DNA of 49,853 nt from Enhydrobacter aerosaccus (GCA_903915535.1 CAIWTJ010000057.1:1-49853); one strand, 5' to 3'. Positions 16,632 through 25,387 are shown, numbered from the stretch's first letter. Translations and numbers: made by a program. Notes: a model not told the origin generated them from the sequence alone.

Positions 16632-19424
16632 ATGGCCACGCCCTACGATTCCATTCCCGACCGCCGCACCATCATCCGGCGGCGCGCGCTTGAGGAAACG
16701 CTGGCGGGCCTGGTCGAGGACCGGCCGTCGGGCGATATCCCGCGCCCCGAGGTGCTGGCCACTTTCCGCGATGCCCTGGCGGCCGGCCGGGCCGAAATCC
16801 GCCGCCGCTTCGAGACGGGCACCGGCAACCAGCGCAACGACGGACCGGCCGTGCTGGCCGCCACCTCGTTCCTGATGGACCAGCTGATCCGCGTGCTGTT
16901 CGACTTCGCGGAGAAATATGCCTACCCGGCCGCCAACCCCAGCGCCGCCGAGCGGCTGAGCGTCGTGGCGACCGGCGGCTTCGGCCGCGGCGAGCTGGCG
17001 CCGCTCTCCGATCTCGATCTCCTGTTCCTGCGTCCCTACAAGCAGACGCCGCGCGGCGAGCAGATCGTCGAGTTCATGCTCTATCTGCTGTGGGACATGG
17101 GGCTGAAAGTCGGCCACGCCACGCGCACTGTCGAAGAGAGCATCCGCTACGCCGAGCGCGACCAGACGATCCGCACCGCGTTGCTCGAGCAGCGCTACAT
17201 CTGGGGCGACCGCGCGCTGTTCGACGAGCTGATCGCGGCATTCAACCAGAAATTCCTGACCGGCGACGGCCGCGACTTCGTCGAGGCCAAGCTCGTCGAG
17301 CGCGACCAGCGCCACCAGCGCATGGGCGACTCGCGCTACGTCGTCGAGCCGAACGTGAAGGAAGGCAAGGGCGGGCTGCGCGACCTGCACCTGCTGTTCT
17401 GGATCGCGCGCTACCTCTACCGCGTCGCCAAGCCCGCCGAGCTGGTCGCCAAGAAGGTGCTGACCACGGGCGAGGCGCGCCACTTCGAGCGCGCCGACCG
17501 CTTCCTGTCGACGGTGCGCTGCCACATCCACTATCTCACCAACCGCGCCGACGACCGCCTGTCGTTCGACTTGCAGCGCGAGATCGCCGCGCGGCTGGGC
17601 TACCAGGATCGCTCCGGCAGCCGCGGCGTCGAGCGCTTCATGAAGCACTACTATCTTCATGCCAAGATCGTGGGCGACCTGACGCGCATCTTCGTGTTGG
17701 CCCTCGAGGACAGCCACCGCCGCAAGCCCAAGCTCGCGGCCCTCTGGCAGTCGCTCCGGCCGCGCCAGCTCGACGGCTTCCGGCTGGACGGCGAGCGGCT
17801 GAGCGCTCCGTCGCCCGACATGTTCGAGAAGGATCCGGCGGCGATCCTGCGGCTCTTTCACGTGGCGCAGGAGAACGACTTCGATATCCATCCCGCGACC
17901 TTGCGCCAGATCACGCACGACATCCGCCTGATCGACCGGTTGCGCAACGATCCGGAGGCAAATCGTCTGTTCATGGCGATGCTGACGTCGCGTCACGATC
18001 CGGAGACGACGCTGCGGCGCCTCAACGAGTCGGGCGTGTTCGGCCGCTTCGTGCCGGACTTCGGACGCGTGGTCGCCCAGACGCAGCACGACATGTACCA
18101 CACGTACACCGTCGACGAGCACACGATCCGCGCCATCGGCATCCTCGCGTCGATCGAGAACGGCGCCTACAAGGAAGACCATCCGCTCTCCGCCGAGGTC
18201 GTGCACAAGATCCTGTCGCGGCCGGTGCTCTATCTCGCGGTGCTGCTGCACGACATCGCCAAGGGCCGCGGCGGCGATCACTCGGTGCTGGGCGCCGAGG
18301 TCGCGATGCATCTCGGGCCGCGCCTCGGCCTGACCGCCGCCGAGACCGAGACCGTGGCGTGGCTGGTGCGCTATCACCTCGCCATGTCGGGCACCGCGTT
18401 CCAGCGCGACCTGATGGATCCCAAGACGATCGAGGATTTCGCGGCGCTGGTTCAATCGCCCGAGCGCCTGCGCCTCCTGCTGGTGCTGACGGTGTGCGAC
18501 ATCCGCGCCGTGGGGCCGAACGTCTGGAACGGCTGGAAGGCAGCCCTCCTGCGCCAGCTCTATCACGCGGCCGAGCAGCTCCTGTCCGGCGGCACGCTGC
18601 AGGGCGGCCGCGCCGAACGCATCAAAGCGATCCAGGCGGAGATCGGAAACCGGCTGACCGGCTGGACCGACGCCGACAAGGAAGAACATTTTTCGCGCGG
18701 CTACGCGCCCTACTGGCTGTCGTTCGATATCGCCACGCTGGCGCGTCAGGCCGAACTGGTACGCCGCGCCGAACGTGACAAGCAGCCGCTTGCCATCGAG
18801 CACCGGGTCGACGCCGCGCGCTCGGTGACCGAGGTCACGATCTACACGCTCGACACGCACGGCCTCTTCGCGCGCCTCGCCGGTGCGATGGCGATCAGCG
18901 GCGCCAACATCGTCGACGCCAAGATCTTTACGCTGGCCAACGGCATGGCGCTCGACACCTTCTGGATCCAGGATCTCGAGGGCAAGCCGTTCGACGGGCC
19001 GCAGCGGCTGGCCCGGCTCTCGGCGCGCGTCGAACTGGCGCTGTCCAATCGCCTCGACGTGCAGCGCGAGCTCGACACCCAGCGCGCCTCGTGGCCCAAG
19101 CGCGACCGCGTCTTCACCGTCGAGCCGCGCGTGCTGATCGACAACAACGCGTCGGACACCTTCACCGTGATCGAGGTCAACGGCCGCGACCGGCCGGGCT
19201 TCCTGCATGTCGTCACACGCGCGCTGACGCGCTGCAGCCTGCAGATCGCCACCGCGCACATCACCACCTACGGCGAGCGCGCCGTCGACGTGTTCTACGT
19301 GAAGGACCTGTTCGGCCTGAAGGTGATGAACCAGGACAAGCTGAAGCAGATTTCGCAGACCGTCGAACAGGCCATCCGCGACTTCGACGCCCGCTTCGCT
19401 CCCGTCGTGAAGGCCGCGGAGTAG
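16632..19424 (+). CDS. glnD: Bifunctional uridylyltransferase / uridylyl-removing enzyme GlnD
   Basis: Sensor of glutamine that uridylylates and deuridylylates PII proteins and so sets nitrogen metabolism. The product is 930 residues from ATG 16632; an in-frame ORF beginning at 16530 reads across the divergent gene's start and is rejected. The nucleotidyltransferase motif GGFGRGELAPLSDLDLLFL has metal ligands D127 and D129. The GlnD-linked helical domain follows. The HD motif LLHDIAKGRGGDHS is near residue 540, and two ACT domains lie at about 735-820 and 845-925. All domains needed for both activities are present. Confidence 0.97.
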   Translation: MATPYDSIPDRRTIIRRRALEETLAGLVEDRPSGDIPRPEVLATFRDALAAGRAEIRRRFETGTGNQRNDGPAVLAATSFLMDQLIRVLFDFAEKYAYPAANPSAAERLSVVATGGFGRGELAPLSDLDLLFLRPYKQTPRGEQIVEFMLYLLWDMGLKVGHATRTVEESIRYAERDQTIRTALLEQRYIWGDRALFDELIAAFNQKFLTGDGRDFVEAKLVERDQRHQRMGDSRYVVEPNVKEGKGGLRDLHLLFWIARYLYRVAKPAELVAKKVLTTGEARHFERADRFLSTVRCHIHYLTNRADDRLSFDLQREIAARLGYQDRSGSRGVERFMKHYYLHAKIVGDLTRIFVLALEDSHRRKPKLAALWQSLRPRQLDGFRLDGERLSAPSPDMFEKDPAAILRLFHVAQENDFDIHPATLRQITHDIRLIDRLRNDPEANRLFMAMLTSRHDPETTLRRLNESGVFGRFVPDFGRVVAQTQHDMYHTYTVDEHTIRAIGILASIENGAYKEDHPLSAEVVHKILSRPVLYLAVLLHDIAKGRGGDHSVLGAEVAMHLGPRLGLTAAETETVAWLVRYHLAMSGTAFQRDLMDPKTIEDFAALVQSPERLRLLLVLTVCDIRAVGPNVWNGWKAALLRQLYHAAEQLLSGGTLQGGRAERIKAIQAEIGNRLTGWTDADKEEHFSRGYAPYWLSFDIATLARQAELVRRAERDKQPLAIEHRVDAARSVTEVTIYTLDTHGLFARLAGAMAISGANIVDAKIFTLANGMALDTFWIQDLEGKPFDGPQRLARLSARVELALSNRLDVQRELDTQRASWPKRDRVFTVEPRVLIDNNASDTFTVIEVNGRDRPGFLHVVTRALTRCSLQIATAHITTYGERAVDVFYVKDLFGLKVMNQDKLKQISQTVEQAIRDFDARFAPVVKAAE

Positions 19425-19432
19425 GGGCGGCC

Positions 19433-19669
19433 ATGGGCGATCCGACCCTCGTCGTGATCGTGATCCTGCTCGCGATCGCGGGCATCGCGGGCACGGTCAT
19501 TCTTCTCCTGATGCCGGCGCGCGAGCGGATCCTGAATGACGAGCCCGCCGTCAACGATGCGCGTGTGAGCGGCCAATGGGCGGGCGGTCTCGACGCGCCG
19601 GCGCATCATCTGCCGTCACCTCAGGACAACGTCATCCACCACGATTTCGGCGGCGGCCCACTGCACTAG
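19433..19669 (+). CDS. Small single-pass membrane protein (78 aa, hypothetical)
   Basis: Starts at ATG 19433, nine bases after the glnD stop, and is probably cotranscribed with it. One transmembrane helix (VVIVILLAIAGIAGTVILLLM, about residues 7-27) precedes a hydrophilic, histidine-containing tail. A GGGGC-rich stretch lies just upstream of the start, but no textbook ribosome site. I recognise no family. An Ala-rich upstream extension of the frame lies inside glnD and is rejected. Confidence 0.6.
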   Translation: MGDPTLVVIVILLAIAGIAGTVILLLMPARERILNDEPAVNDARVSGQWAGGLDAPAHHLPSPQDNVIHHDFGGGPLH

Positions 19670-19671
19670 AT

Positions 19672-19760
19672 CGCGCAATTCTGTTGCGCGGAGGGGGTGG
19701 CGGAATCCGGTACAAATCGCCAGAAACCCTTATGGCATCGCTATCCGAGGTGTCCCAGAA
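19672..19760. repeat. Dispersed intergenic repeat, copy 1
   Basis: This convergent gap resembles the one at 45350-45480. Shared strings in the same order are ACAAATC, CCTTATG, CATCG and TGTCCCAG, preceded in both by a GCG(C/T)AATT...GTTGCG element. In this copy GCGCAATTCTGTTGCGC is a perfect 6-bp stem with a 5-base loop. Both copies fill the space between a plus-strand stop and a minus-strand stop, suggesting a repeat family with a 3'-end role. Confidence 0.6.
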
Positions 19761-19788
19761 ATTGGTGCACTCGGCGTCATCTTTTACG

Positions 19789-21069
19789 CTAATGGCCGTA
19801 CACCAGCTGCGGCAGCCACATGGTGAGGGGCGGCCAGTAGGTGATGATCATGAGCACGATCAGCAGCAGGATCAGGAACGGCAGGATGCCGCGAATGACC
19901 TCGCCGATCGGCGCGGTCGAGATCGTGGCCAGCACGTAGAGATTGAGACCGACCGGCGGGTGGACCAGCGCGATCTCCATGTTGTGCGTGAAGATGATCG
20001 AGAAGTGCACCGGGTCGACACCGAGCGGGATCAGCACCGGCGCCAGGATCGGCAGCACCAGCAGCAGGGTCGCCACGACCTCGAGGAAGCAGCCCAGCAC
20101 CAGCAGCAGCACGTTGATGGCGAGCAGGAATTCCCAGGTCGAGAGATTGTGCTCGAGCACCCATTTCACGAGCTGCGCCGGCACGCCCGAGTCGGTCATC
20201 CAGTGGCCGAAGGCGATCGCGGTGGCGACGATCAGCATGATCGTGCCCGCGCTCTTCAAGGCGTCGGCAATCACCGACAGCGACTGCGTCCACTTGAAGC
20301 CCTTGTAGAACCAGAGGCTGATGACCATCGACGCGGCGGCGGCGATCGCGGCCGCCTCGGTCACGGTGACGAAGCCGCCGTAGATGCCGGTGAGCACGAT
20401 GACCGGCAGCGAGATCGCCGGCAGCGCGCGGAACGTCACCCGCCAGCGCTCGGCCATCGGCAGGCTGGGCTCGACCGGGAAATTATTGCGCCGCGCGGTG
20501 TACCAGACCCAGGCGAAGAAGGCGCCGGCCTGCAGCAGGCCCGGCAGGATGCCGGCCAGGAACAGGCGCGGCACCGATTGTTCGGCCACGATGCCGTACA
20601 GGATGAGCGCGAGGCTGGGCGGGATGACGATGCCGATCGTGCCCGAGGCGCCGATGACGCCCAGCGCAAACGAGCGCGGATAGCCCTTCTCGATCATCGC
20701 CGGCAGCAGGATCGTGCCCATGGCGAGCGCGGTCGCGACCGACGAGCCGCAGATCGCCGCGAACAGGGTGCAGGCCACGACGGTGACGAGGCCCAGCGAG
20801 CCGCGCACGCCGCCGATCCACGCCGTGCAGAGATCGACCAGCGCCTTGGCGACGCCGCCCTGGCGCATGAAGGCCGCGGCCATCACGAACAGCGGCAACG
20901 ACATCAGGGTCGAGGAGTTGAGCGAATCGATCACGACCTGGGTCATGCCGATCAGCGGCTGGTCCGAGAAGAAGAACAGCACGGCGGCGCAGGCGCCCAG
21001 CACGAGGAAGATCGGCATGCCCGACGCGAGCAGGCCGAAGAACATCACGAAGAAGAGGAAGACCCACAT
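19789..21069 (-). CDS. dctM: TRAP transporter large permease (DctM)
   Basis: The 426-residue, roughly 12-helix inner-membrane subunit of a tripartite ATP-independent periplasmic transporter, driving solute uptake by a sodium or proton gradient. Family blocks include MPIFLVLGACAAVLFF near the start, AICGSSVATALAMGTILLPAM, GASGTIGIVIPPSLALILYGI and HNMEIALVHPPVGLNLYVL. It starts 6 bp after the small permease stop. No catabolic gene is linked, so the substrate is unknown; this family commonly moves organic acids. Confidence 0.96.
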   Translation of the reverse strand: MWVFLFFVMFFGLLASGMPIFLVLGACAAVLFFFSDQPLIGMTQVVIDSLNSSTLMSLPLFVMAAAFMRQGGVAKALVDLCTAWIGGVRGSLGLVTVVACTLFAAICGSSVATALAMGTILLPAMIEKGYPRSFALGVIGASGTIGIVIPPSLALILYGIVAEQSVPRLFLAGILPGLLQAGAFFAWVWYTARRNNFPVEPSLPMAERWRVTFRALPAISLPVIVLTGIYGGFVTVTEAAAIAAAASMVISLWFYKGFKWTQSLSVIADALKSAGTIMLIVATAIAFGHWMTDSGVPAQLVKWVLEHNLSTWEFLLAINVLLLVLGCFLEVVATLLLVLPILAPVLIPLGVDPVHFSIIFTHNMEIALVHPPVGLNLYVLATISTAPIGEVIRGILPFLILLLIVLMIITYWPPLTMWLPQLVYGH

Positions 21070-21075
21070 CTGCGA

Positions 21076-21612
21076 TCAGTCTTTCGGCACGATCATTTCA
21101 TGCTCGGCGGTATGGCCGATGGTCATGGTTTCGGGATCGAAAGCGAAGACGTAGCGGTAGAGCCGGATGGCGTAACGCACCGTCATCAGCAGGCCGCCGA
21201 CCGGCAGCGCGCTGTAGTAGATCCACATCGGGAACGAGAAGTCGGTCGAGCTGTGCTCGTCCAGCCCCCACGACGCGATGACGATGCTGCTGCCGTACCA
21301 CACCATGCCGACGCAGAAGGCCAGCGCCACGACGCAGTTGAAGGATTCCATCCAGCGCTGGCCGGTGGTGCCGACCAGACGCAGCACCAGGTCGGGACGC
21401 ACGTGCCCGTCGGTGCGCACGAGCTGGCTCGAGATGATCATCACGCCCCAGACGACGAGGTAGACGATCACCTCCTCCGCCCAGCTGATGGCGTAGGCGG
21501 GAAAGAAGTAGCGCCCGACGACCTGGACGACGCCCACCACCATGGCGAGCGCGCCGAGCAGGCCGACGAGAGTCCGCTCGAGGCGATCCCAGGGAGTGTC
21601 GCGGCGGATCAA
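21076..21612 (-). CDS. dctQ: TRAP transporter small permease (DctQ)
   Basis: The 178-residue four-helix subunit that joins DctM and helps dock the binding protein. Diagnostic blocks are LVGLLGALAMVVGVVQVVGRYFF near the N-terminus and SWAEEVIVYLVVWGVMIISSQLVR, the EE-containing helix typical of DctQ. The apparent start is TTG 21612, 28 bp after dctP, with GAGG about 13 bases upstream; no better start is visible. The gene lies between dctP and dctM. Confidence 0.92.
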   Translation of the reverse strand: MIRRDTPWDRLERTLVGLLGALAMVVGVVQVVGRYFFPAYAISWAEEVIVYLVVWGVMIISSQLVRTDGHVRPDLVLRLVGTTGQRWMESFNCVVALAFCVGMVWYGSSIVIASWGLDEHSSTDFSFPMWIYYSALPVGGLLMTVRYAIRLYRYVFAFDPETMTIGHTAEHEMIVPKD

Positions 21613-21640
21613 GAGACGATGGCCCTCACGCGTGCGGTCT

Positions 21641-22666
21641 TCACGCGGCCGAGCCGACGGCGTCCTTGACCAGGCTCACGATCTCCGGCGACAGCTTGGC
21701 GTCTTTGATGAGGGTCGGCATGTCGGCCATCATCGCCTTGCGGGTCGCCGCCGCTTCCTCGGCGCTGGGATCGTGGAACTTCACGCCGTTCTTCTCGAGG
21801 ATGCCACGCGCATTGGCCTGGCTGGTCGCCGAGCCCTTGCGGTAGTCGGCGATGTTGGCCTGCCACAGGTCGAGCATCATCTTGGTCTGGGCCGGGGTGA
21901 GCTTGGCGGTGAAGATCTTGCTCATCATCGGCACGTACTGGCTCATGAACTGATGGTCGGCGTAGCAGTATTTCACGCCGGCTTCCCAGAGCTTCGCCGA
22001 GTTGCAGCTCTCGTCGGTCGAGACGAAGGCGTCGAACGTGCCTTGCGACAAGGCCAGGGGAACGTTGGGCCATGCCGTCGTGTTGGCGATGCCGCCCGCG
22101 AACTTGATGCGCCACGAGATGCCGGCGCCGCCGGGGCTGCGGATCTTGAGGCCCTTGAAGGAGGCGAAGCTCTCGAGCGGCGTCTTGGTCGCGTACCAGT
22201 TCTGATAACCGAGATCGATCCACGGTCCGAGCACCACCGTCTTCAATTTGCCCTCGAGCTCCTTGTTGACGTGCTGGCCGGCCTTGCCGTCGGTCGCCTT
22301 GTAGGTGACCTCGGTCTTCTGGCCGTAGAAGTACGGCAGCTGCACCATGTCGGCATCGGGCACCAGGCCGGTCAGGGTCCAGGCGCCGGGCGCTGCGACC
22401 TCGACCTGGCCCTGCAGCAGCGCCTTGGAGACGTTGAGGTCGGCGAAGAGCTGGCCGGAGTGGAAGACCTCCCCCACGATCTCGCCCTTCGATTCCTTGG
22501 CGACCTTGGCCACGAAGTCGACCATCGCGACGTTGCGCGGATGGCTGGGCGCGGTGTCGAGGGAGACGCGGAACTTGATCGGCTCCGCGGCGCGCAGCAC
22601 GGCTGGCGTGGCGAGCAGCGCGGCGGCGCCGCCCGTGAAGGCGCGTCGAGTGAGGCGGAATGTCAT
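21641..22666 (-). CDS. dctP: TRAP transporter solute-binding protein (DctP), Tat-exported
   Basis: Periplasmic binding protein of 341 residues from ATG 22666, with AGGA about 10 bases upstream. The signal MTFRLTRRAFTGGAAALLATPAVLRAA has an RR motif and points to Tat export. DctP-family blocks are LDTAPSHPRN and EVFHSGQLFADLNVSKALLQGQVEVAA, followed by the arginine region LKIRSPGGAG that usually grips a carboxylate. The frame stays open upstream to 22930 as arginine-rich non-coding sequence, so the longer start is rejected. It is first in the dctP-dctQ-dctM operon. Confidence 0.94.
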   Translation of the reverse strand: MTFRLTRRAFTGGAAALLATPAVLRAAEPIKFRVSLDTAPSHPRNVAMVDFVAKVAKESKGEIVGEVFHSGQLFADLNVSKALLQGQVEVAAPGAWTLTGLVPDADMVQLPYFYGQKTEVTYKATDGKAGQHVNKELEGKLKTVVLGPWIDLGYQNWYATKTPLESFASFKGLKIRSPGGAGISWRIKFAGGIANTTAWPNVPLALSQGTFDAFVSTDESCNSAKLWEAGVKYCYADHQFMSQYVPMMSKIFTAKLTPAQTKMMLDLWQANIADYRKGSATSQANARGILEKNGVKFHDPSAEEAAATRKAMMADMPTLIKDAKLSPEIVSLVKDAVGSAA

Positions 22667-22784
22667 CGGTGAGTTCCTTCCCATCCAGAGCCGACCTGTT
22701 GCCGGCCGTTTCCGCCAGCTTATGCCACCAACGGCACCGCTCCAACGGATCGGGCCCGAGTCGGGCGCAACTGCCGCAGGGATT

Positions 22785-23186
22785 CTAGGGGTGCACCGAT
22801 ACGGCCGACGCACACGGCTTGCCCTTGGCCTCGCAAATCGTTCCTTCGACCGTCCGGGCCTTGATTTCGCTGCACTGCACACCGAGCGATCGCGACGTGT
22901 CGAGATGCTGGCGCAGGGTTGCGCCGACACCGGGAGCGATCGGATAGAGCACGCCTTCGCGATAGGCCGACTTCAATTCCACGGTGCGCCGTTGGCCATC
23001 GGCCAGCTCGAGCGCCAGATCGACCTCGAGATAGTCGACCGTCTCGGTCGATCTGTTCTCGACCAGGAGGCTCGGCACGCACGTGCCGTACAGCGTGGTG
23101 TCGGGACCGCGCGTCACCTCGATGCCGCCGGCGGCGAAAGCGGACACCGGCAGCAACACGAGAAGTGTCGATGCGAGCCGCTTCAT
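22785..23186 (-). CDS. Secreted protein of unknown function
   Basis: Predicted 133-residue protein with a clean signal peptide (MKRLASTLLVLLPVSAFAAG). The mature part has three cysteines, spaced as TCVP, VQCSE and TICEAKGKPC (four counting both in the last block), and alternating beta-strand-like segments (VDYLEVDLALELADGQRR, TVELKS), so a small disulfide-stabilised beta fold is plausible. It starts just after ppsR (4 bp gap) and may be read from the same transcript. No family recognised. Confidence 0.75.
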   Translation of the reverse strand: MKRLASTLLVLLPVSAFAAGGIEVTRGPDTTLYGTCVPSLLVENRSTETVDYLEVDLALELADGQRRTVELKSAYREGVLYPIAPGVGATLRQHLDTSRSLGVQCSEIKARTVEGTICEAKGKPCASAVSVHP

Positions 23187-23190
23187 GGTC

Positions 23191-24024
23191 CTACGTCACT
23201 TGAAGCTTCTGTTCGCGGCGCGTCGCCAGCATCTGCATGATGGCGGCCGCCGTTTCCTCGATCGAACGGCGCGTGACGTCGATCGTCGCCCACTTGCGCC
23301 GCGCGTAGAGACGGCGCGCGTCCTGGATCTCGCCCTGGACCTGTTCCATGTCGGTGTATTCGGACTCGGTGTCCTGCTGCAGCAGGCGCAGGCGATTGAC
23401 CCGGATCTGCACCAGCCGCTCCGGATCGGTGATCAGGCCCACCACCAGCGGACGCTTGGCCGCCTCGAGTTCGGGCGGCGGAGCGACCTGGGGCACCAGC
23501 GGCACGTTGGCCGCGCGCACGCCGCGGTTGGCGAGATAGACGCAGGTCGGTGTCTTCGACGTGCGCGACGGCCCGACCAGGATCACGTCGGCATCTTCGA
23601 GATCGTGCGTCGACTGGCCATCGTCGTGGGCCAGCGTGTAGTGCATCGCGTCGATGCGATCGAAATAACCGTCGTCGAGCTGGTGCTGGCGGCCCGGCCA
23701 CTGCTCGCTCTTCGAATGGAAGTGCACGGCCAGCACGCTCATCGCCTGATCGAGCACGCCGACACAGGGAAGCTGCAACCTGCGGCAATGATCGCGCACG
23801 GCATCGCGCAGTTCCGGATCGACCAGCGTATAAAGGACAGGGCCGCGATCCTTCTCGACCGCCTGCATGACCTTTTCCATCTGGCCTGGCGTGCGGATCA
23901 GCGACCACACATGCTCCTGCACGAAGATGCCTTCATATTGCACGAGGCAGGCACGGGCGACGCTCGACACGGTCTCGCCGGTCGAGTCGGACACGAGATG
24001 GACGTGAAAATTGCGGTTGGCCAC
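23191..24024 (-). CDS. ppsR: Pyruvate, phosphate dikinase / PEP synthetase regulatory protein (DUF299)
   Basis: Bifunctional serine/threonine kinase and pyrophosphorylase that switches PPDK or PEP synthase off and on. The signature start FHVHLVSDSTGETVSSVARA and the P-loop-like VGPSRTSKTPTCVYLANRG are both present. Conservation begins at the residues following GTG 24024, so I use that start (277 residues); ATG 24066 and GTG 24081 are alternatives. This gene (the RP001 homologue of Rickettsia) borders the origin beside hemE in Caulobacter and Rickettsia, and it is divergent from hemE here. Confidence 0.94.
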   Translation of the reverse strand: MANRNFHVHLVSDSTGETVSSVARACLVQYEGIFVQEHVWSLIRTPGQMEKVMQAVEKDRGPVLYTLVDPELRDAVRDHCRRLQLPCVGVLDQAMSVLAVHFHSKSEQWPGRQHQLDDGYFDRIDAMHYTLAHDDGQSTHDLEDADVILVGPSRTSKTPTCVYLANRGVRAANVPLVPQVAPPPELEAAKRPLVVGLITDPERLVQIRVNRLRLLQQDTESEYTDMEQVQGEIQDARRLYARRKWATIDVTRRSIEETAAAIMQMLATRREQKLQVT

Positions 24025-24346
24025 GAAGTCTTTTACCCCACAGGACCCTTGGGAGAAACGCTGCATTGTTTCGGGCAACACGGGGACAGTAGGGGGATTA
24101 GTCGGGCCTCCCTCCGAATCTCGGTCCGGGCCGCCGGTACGGTCCCCGTCGCCATCCCTGCGGATGAACTAAAATGAACTGCCTGCGAATCGGGAATCCG
24201 TCGCTGTAACGCTGAAAAACGGGCGAGTCCGATCCACAGGCCCCTGGGGAGGAACGTCTAATGAGGCTCATCCCCGTAATCCGCGCGGACTACTACTGCT
24301 ACTACCTAATATGAATAGAGTAAGAGGGAGGCATGAGGGAAAGATC
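24025..24346. other. ppsR-hemE intergenic region: syntenic position of the chromosome origin
   Basis: In Caulobacter and Rickettsia the origin lies between the DUF299 gene and hemE. Here the gap is at most 322 bp and separates divergent genes. I see one DnaA-box-like CGATCCACA (about 24230-24238), a short AT-rich patch AACTAAAATGAACT near 24167-24180, and no TTAA-N7-TTAA CtrA sites. The sequence alone does not prove an origin; synteny and the strand switch are the main support. The region also carries the leader ORF and presumably the hemE promoter. Confidence 0.35.
24261..24314 (+). CDS. Tyrosine-rich leader peptide ORF upstream of hemE (17 aa)
   Basis: A short frame with a strong ribosome site, GGGGAGG at 24246-24252, eight bases before ATG 24261. 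It encodes MRLIPVIRADYYCYYLI; four of the last seven residues are Tyr (DYYCYYLI). The TGA at 24312-24314 is 32 bp before the hemE ATG. Such clustering of one amino acid before a biosynthetic operon is typical of regulatory leader or arrest peptides, but no terminator-like alternative hairpin is obvious. That it is translated is inferred from the ribosome site. Confidence 0.55.
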   Translation: MRLIPVIRADYYCYYLI

Positions 24347-25387
24347 ATGAGCGGCGGGAAACTGTTGGCGACACTGGCCGGGACGCGCTTCCCGACGCCA
24401 CCGATCTGGCTGATGCGCCAGGCCGGGCGTTACCTGCCGGAATATCGCGCGGTCCGTGCCACGACCAAATCCTTCCTCGAATTCTGCTACACGCCGGAGA
24501 AGGCTGTCGAGGTCACGCTGCAGCCGATCAGGCGCTTCGGCCTCGATGCCGCGATCATCTTCTCCGATATCCTCGTGATCCCCGATGCCCTTGGCCAGAA
24601 AGTCTGGTTTGAAACAGGCGAAGGCCCCAAGCTCGAGCCGCTGACAGACCCCGCCCAGTTCGCCCAGCTCTCCCGCGCGCGGCTCTCGGATTATCTGGCG
24701 CCGGTCTATCGCGCGCTCACCGAAACAAGAAAGGCTCTGCCAGAGGAGACCGCGCTCCTGGGCTTCGCCGGCGCTCCCTTCACGCTCGCCTGCTACATGA
24801 TCGAAGGCAGCGGCAGCCGGGACTTCGCCAAGGTGAAGGACTGGGCCTATCGCTGGCCCGATTCCTTCAGCATCCTGATCGACCTCCTGGTCGATGCGAT
24901 CGTCGATCACCTGGTGAACCAGATCGACGCGGGCGCCGATGCCGTCCAGCTTTTCGATAGCCACGCGGGCGTGCTGCCGGAAGAACAGCTCTTCCGCTGG
25001 TCGCTCGATCCGATGATGCGTATCGCCCAGGGCGTGCGCCTGAAACATCCCGGCGTGCCGATCATCGCCTTTCCGCGCGCCGTCGGGCCCGCGGCCCTGA
25101 TGTATCGCCGGCCGGACGTGTTCTCGGCGCTGTCGCTCGACACCGGCATCGGCGCGCACTGGGCGGCGAAGGAGCTGCAGCCGCACATCTGCGTGCAGGG
25201 CAATCTCGATCCGATCATGCTGGTCGTCGGCGGTCGCGCAATGGAGGACGAGGCCAAGCGCATCCTCGACAAGCTGGGCCATGGCCCGTTCATCTTCAAT
25301 CTCGGCCACGGCGTGGTGCCGCAGACGCCGCCCGAGCATGTGGCAGAGCTGGTCGAGATCGTGCGCAACTGGAAGCCGGGCGCATGA
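24347..25387 (+). CDS. hemE: Uroporphyrinogen decarboxylase HemE
   Basis: Converts uroporphyrinogen III to coproporphyrinogen III in haem synthesis. The product is 346 residues from ATG 24347, with GAGGGAAAG just upstream; ATG 24311 would add 12 residues but lacks a ribosome site and overlaps the leader ORF. The two family signatures are PPIWLMRQAGRYLPEYR near residues 17-33 and GFAGAPFTLACYMIEG in the middle. Its stop overlaps hemH as ATGA. The run hemE-hemH-hemJ supplies one middle and two final steps of protohaem formation. Confidence 0.97.
   Translation: MSGGKLLATLAGTRFPTPPIWLMRQAGRYLPEYRAVRATTKSFLEFCYTPEKAVEVTLQPIRRFGLDAAIIFSDILVIPDALGQKVWFETGEGPKLEPLTDPAQFAQLSRARLSDYLAPVYRALTETRKALPEETALLGFAGAPFTLACYMIEGSGSRDFAKVKDWAYRWPDSFSILIDLLVDAIVDHLVNQIDAGADAVQLFDSHAGVLPEEQLFRWSLDPMMRIAQGVRLKHPGVPIIAFPRAVGPAALMYRRPDVFSALSLDTGIGAHWAAKELQPHICVQGNLDPIMLVVGGRAMEDEAKRILDKLGHGPFIFNLGHGVVPQTPPEHVAELVEIVRNWKPGA

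Noticed and set aside
16359..19259. Long minus-strand frame (966 codons) opposite glnD
   Set aside because: Its only recognisable part is out-of-frame overlap; glnD on the plus strand has all family domains.
22667..22930. N-terminal extension of the TRAP binding protein
   Set aside because: ATG 22666 has a ribosome site and is followed at once by a Tat signal. The extension would bury the signal.
24025..24346. A cluster of DnaA boxes proving an origin
   Set aside because: Only one near-match to the box was found and no CtrA pairs, so the origin call is kept at low confidence on synteny.
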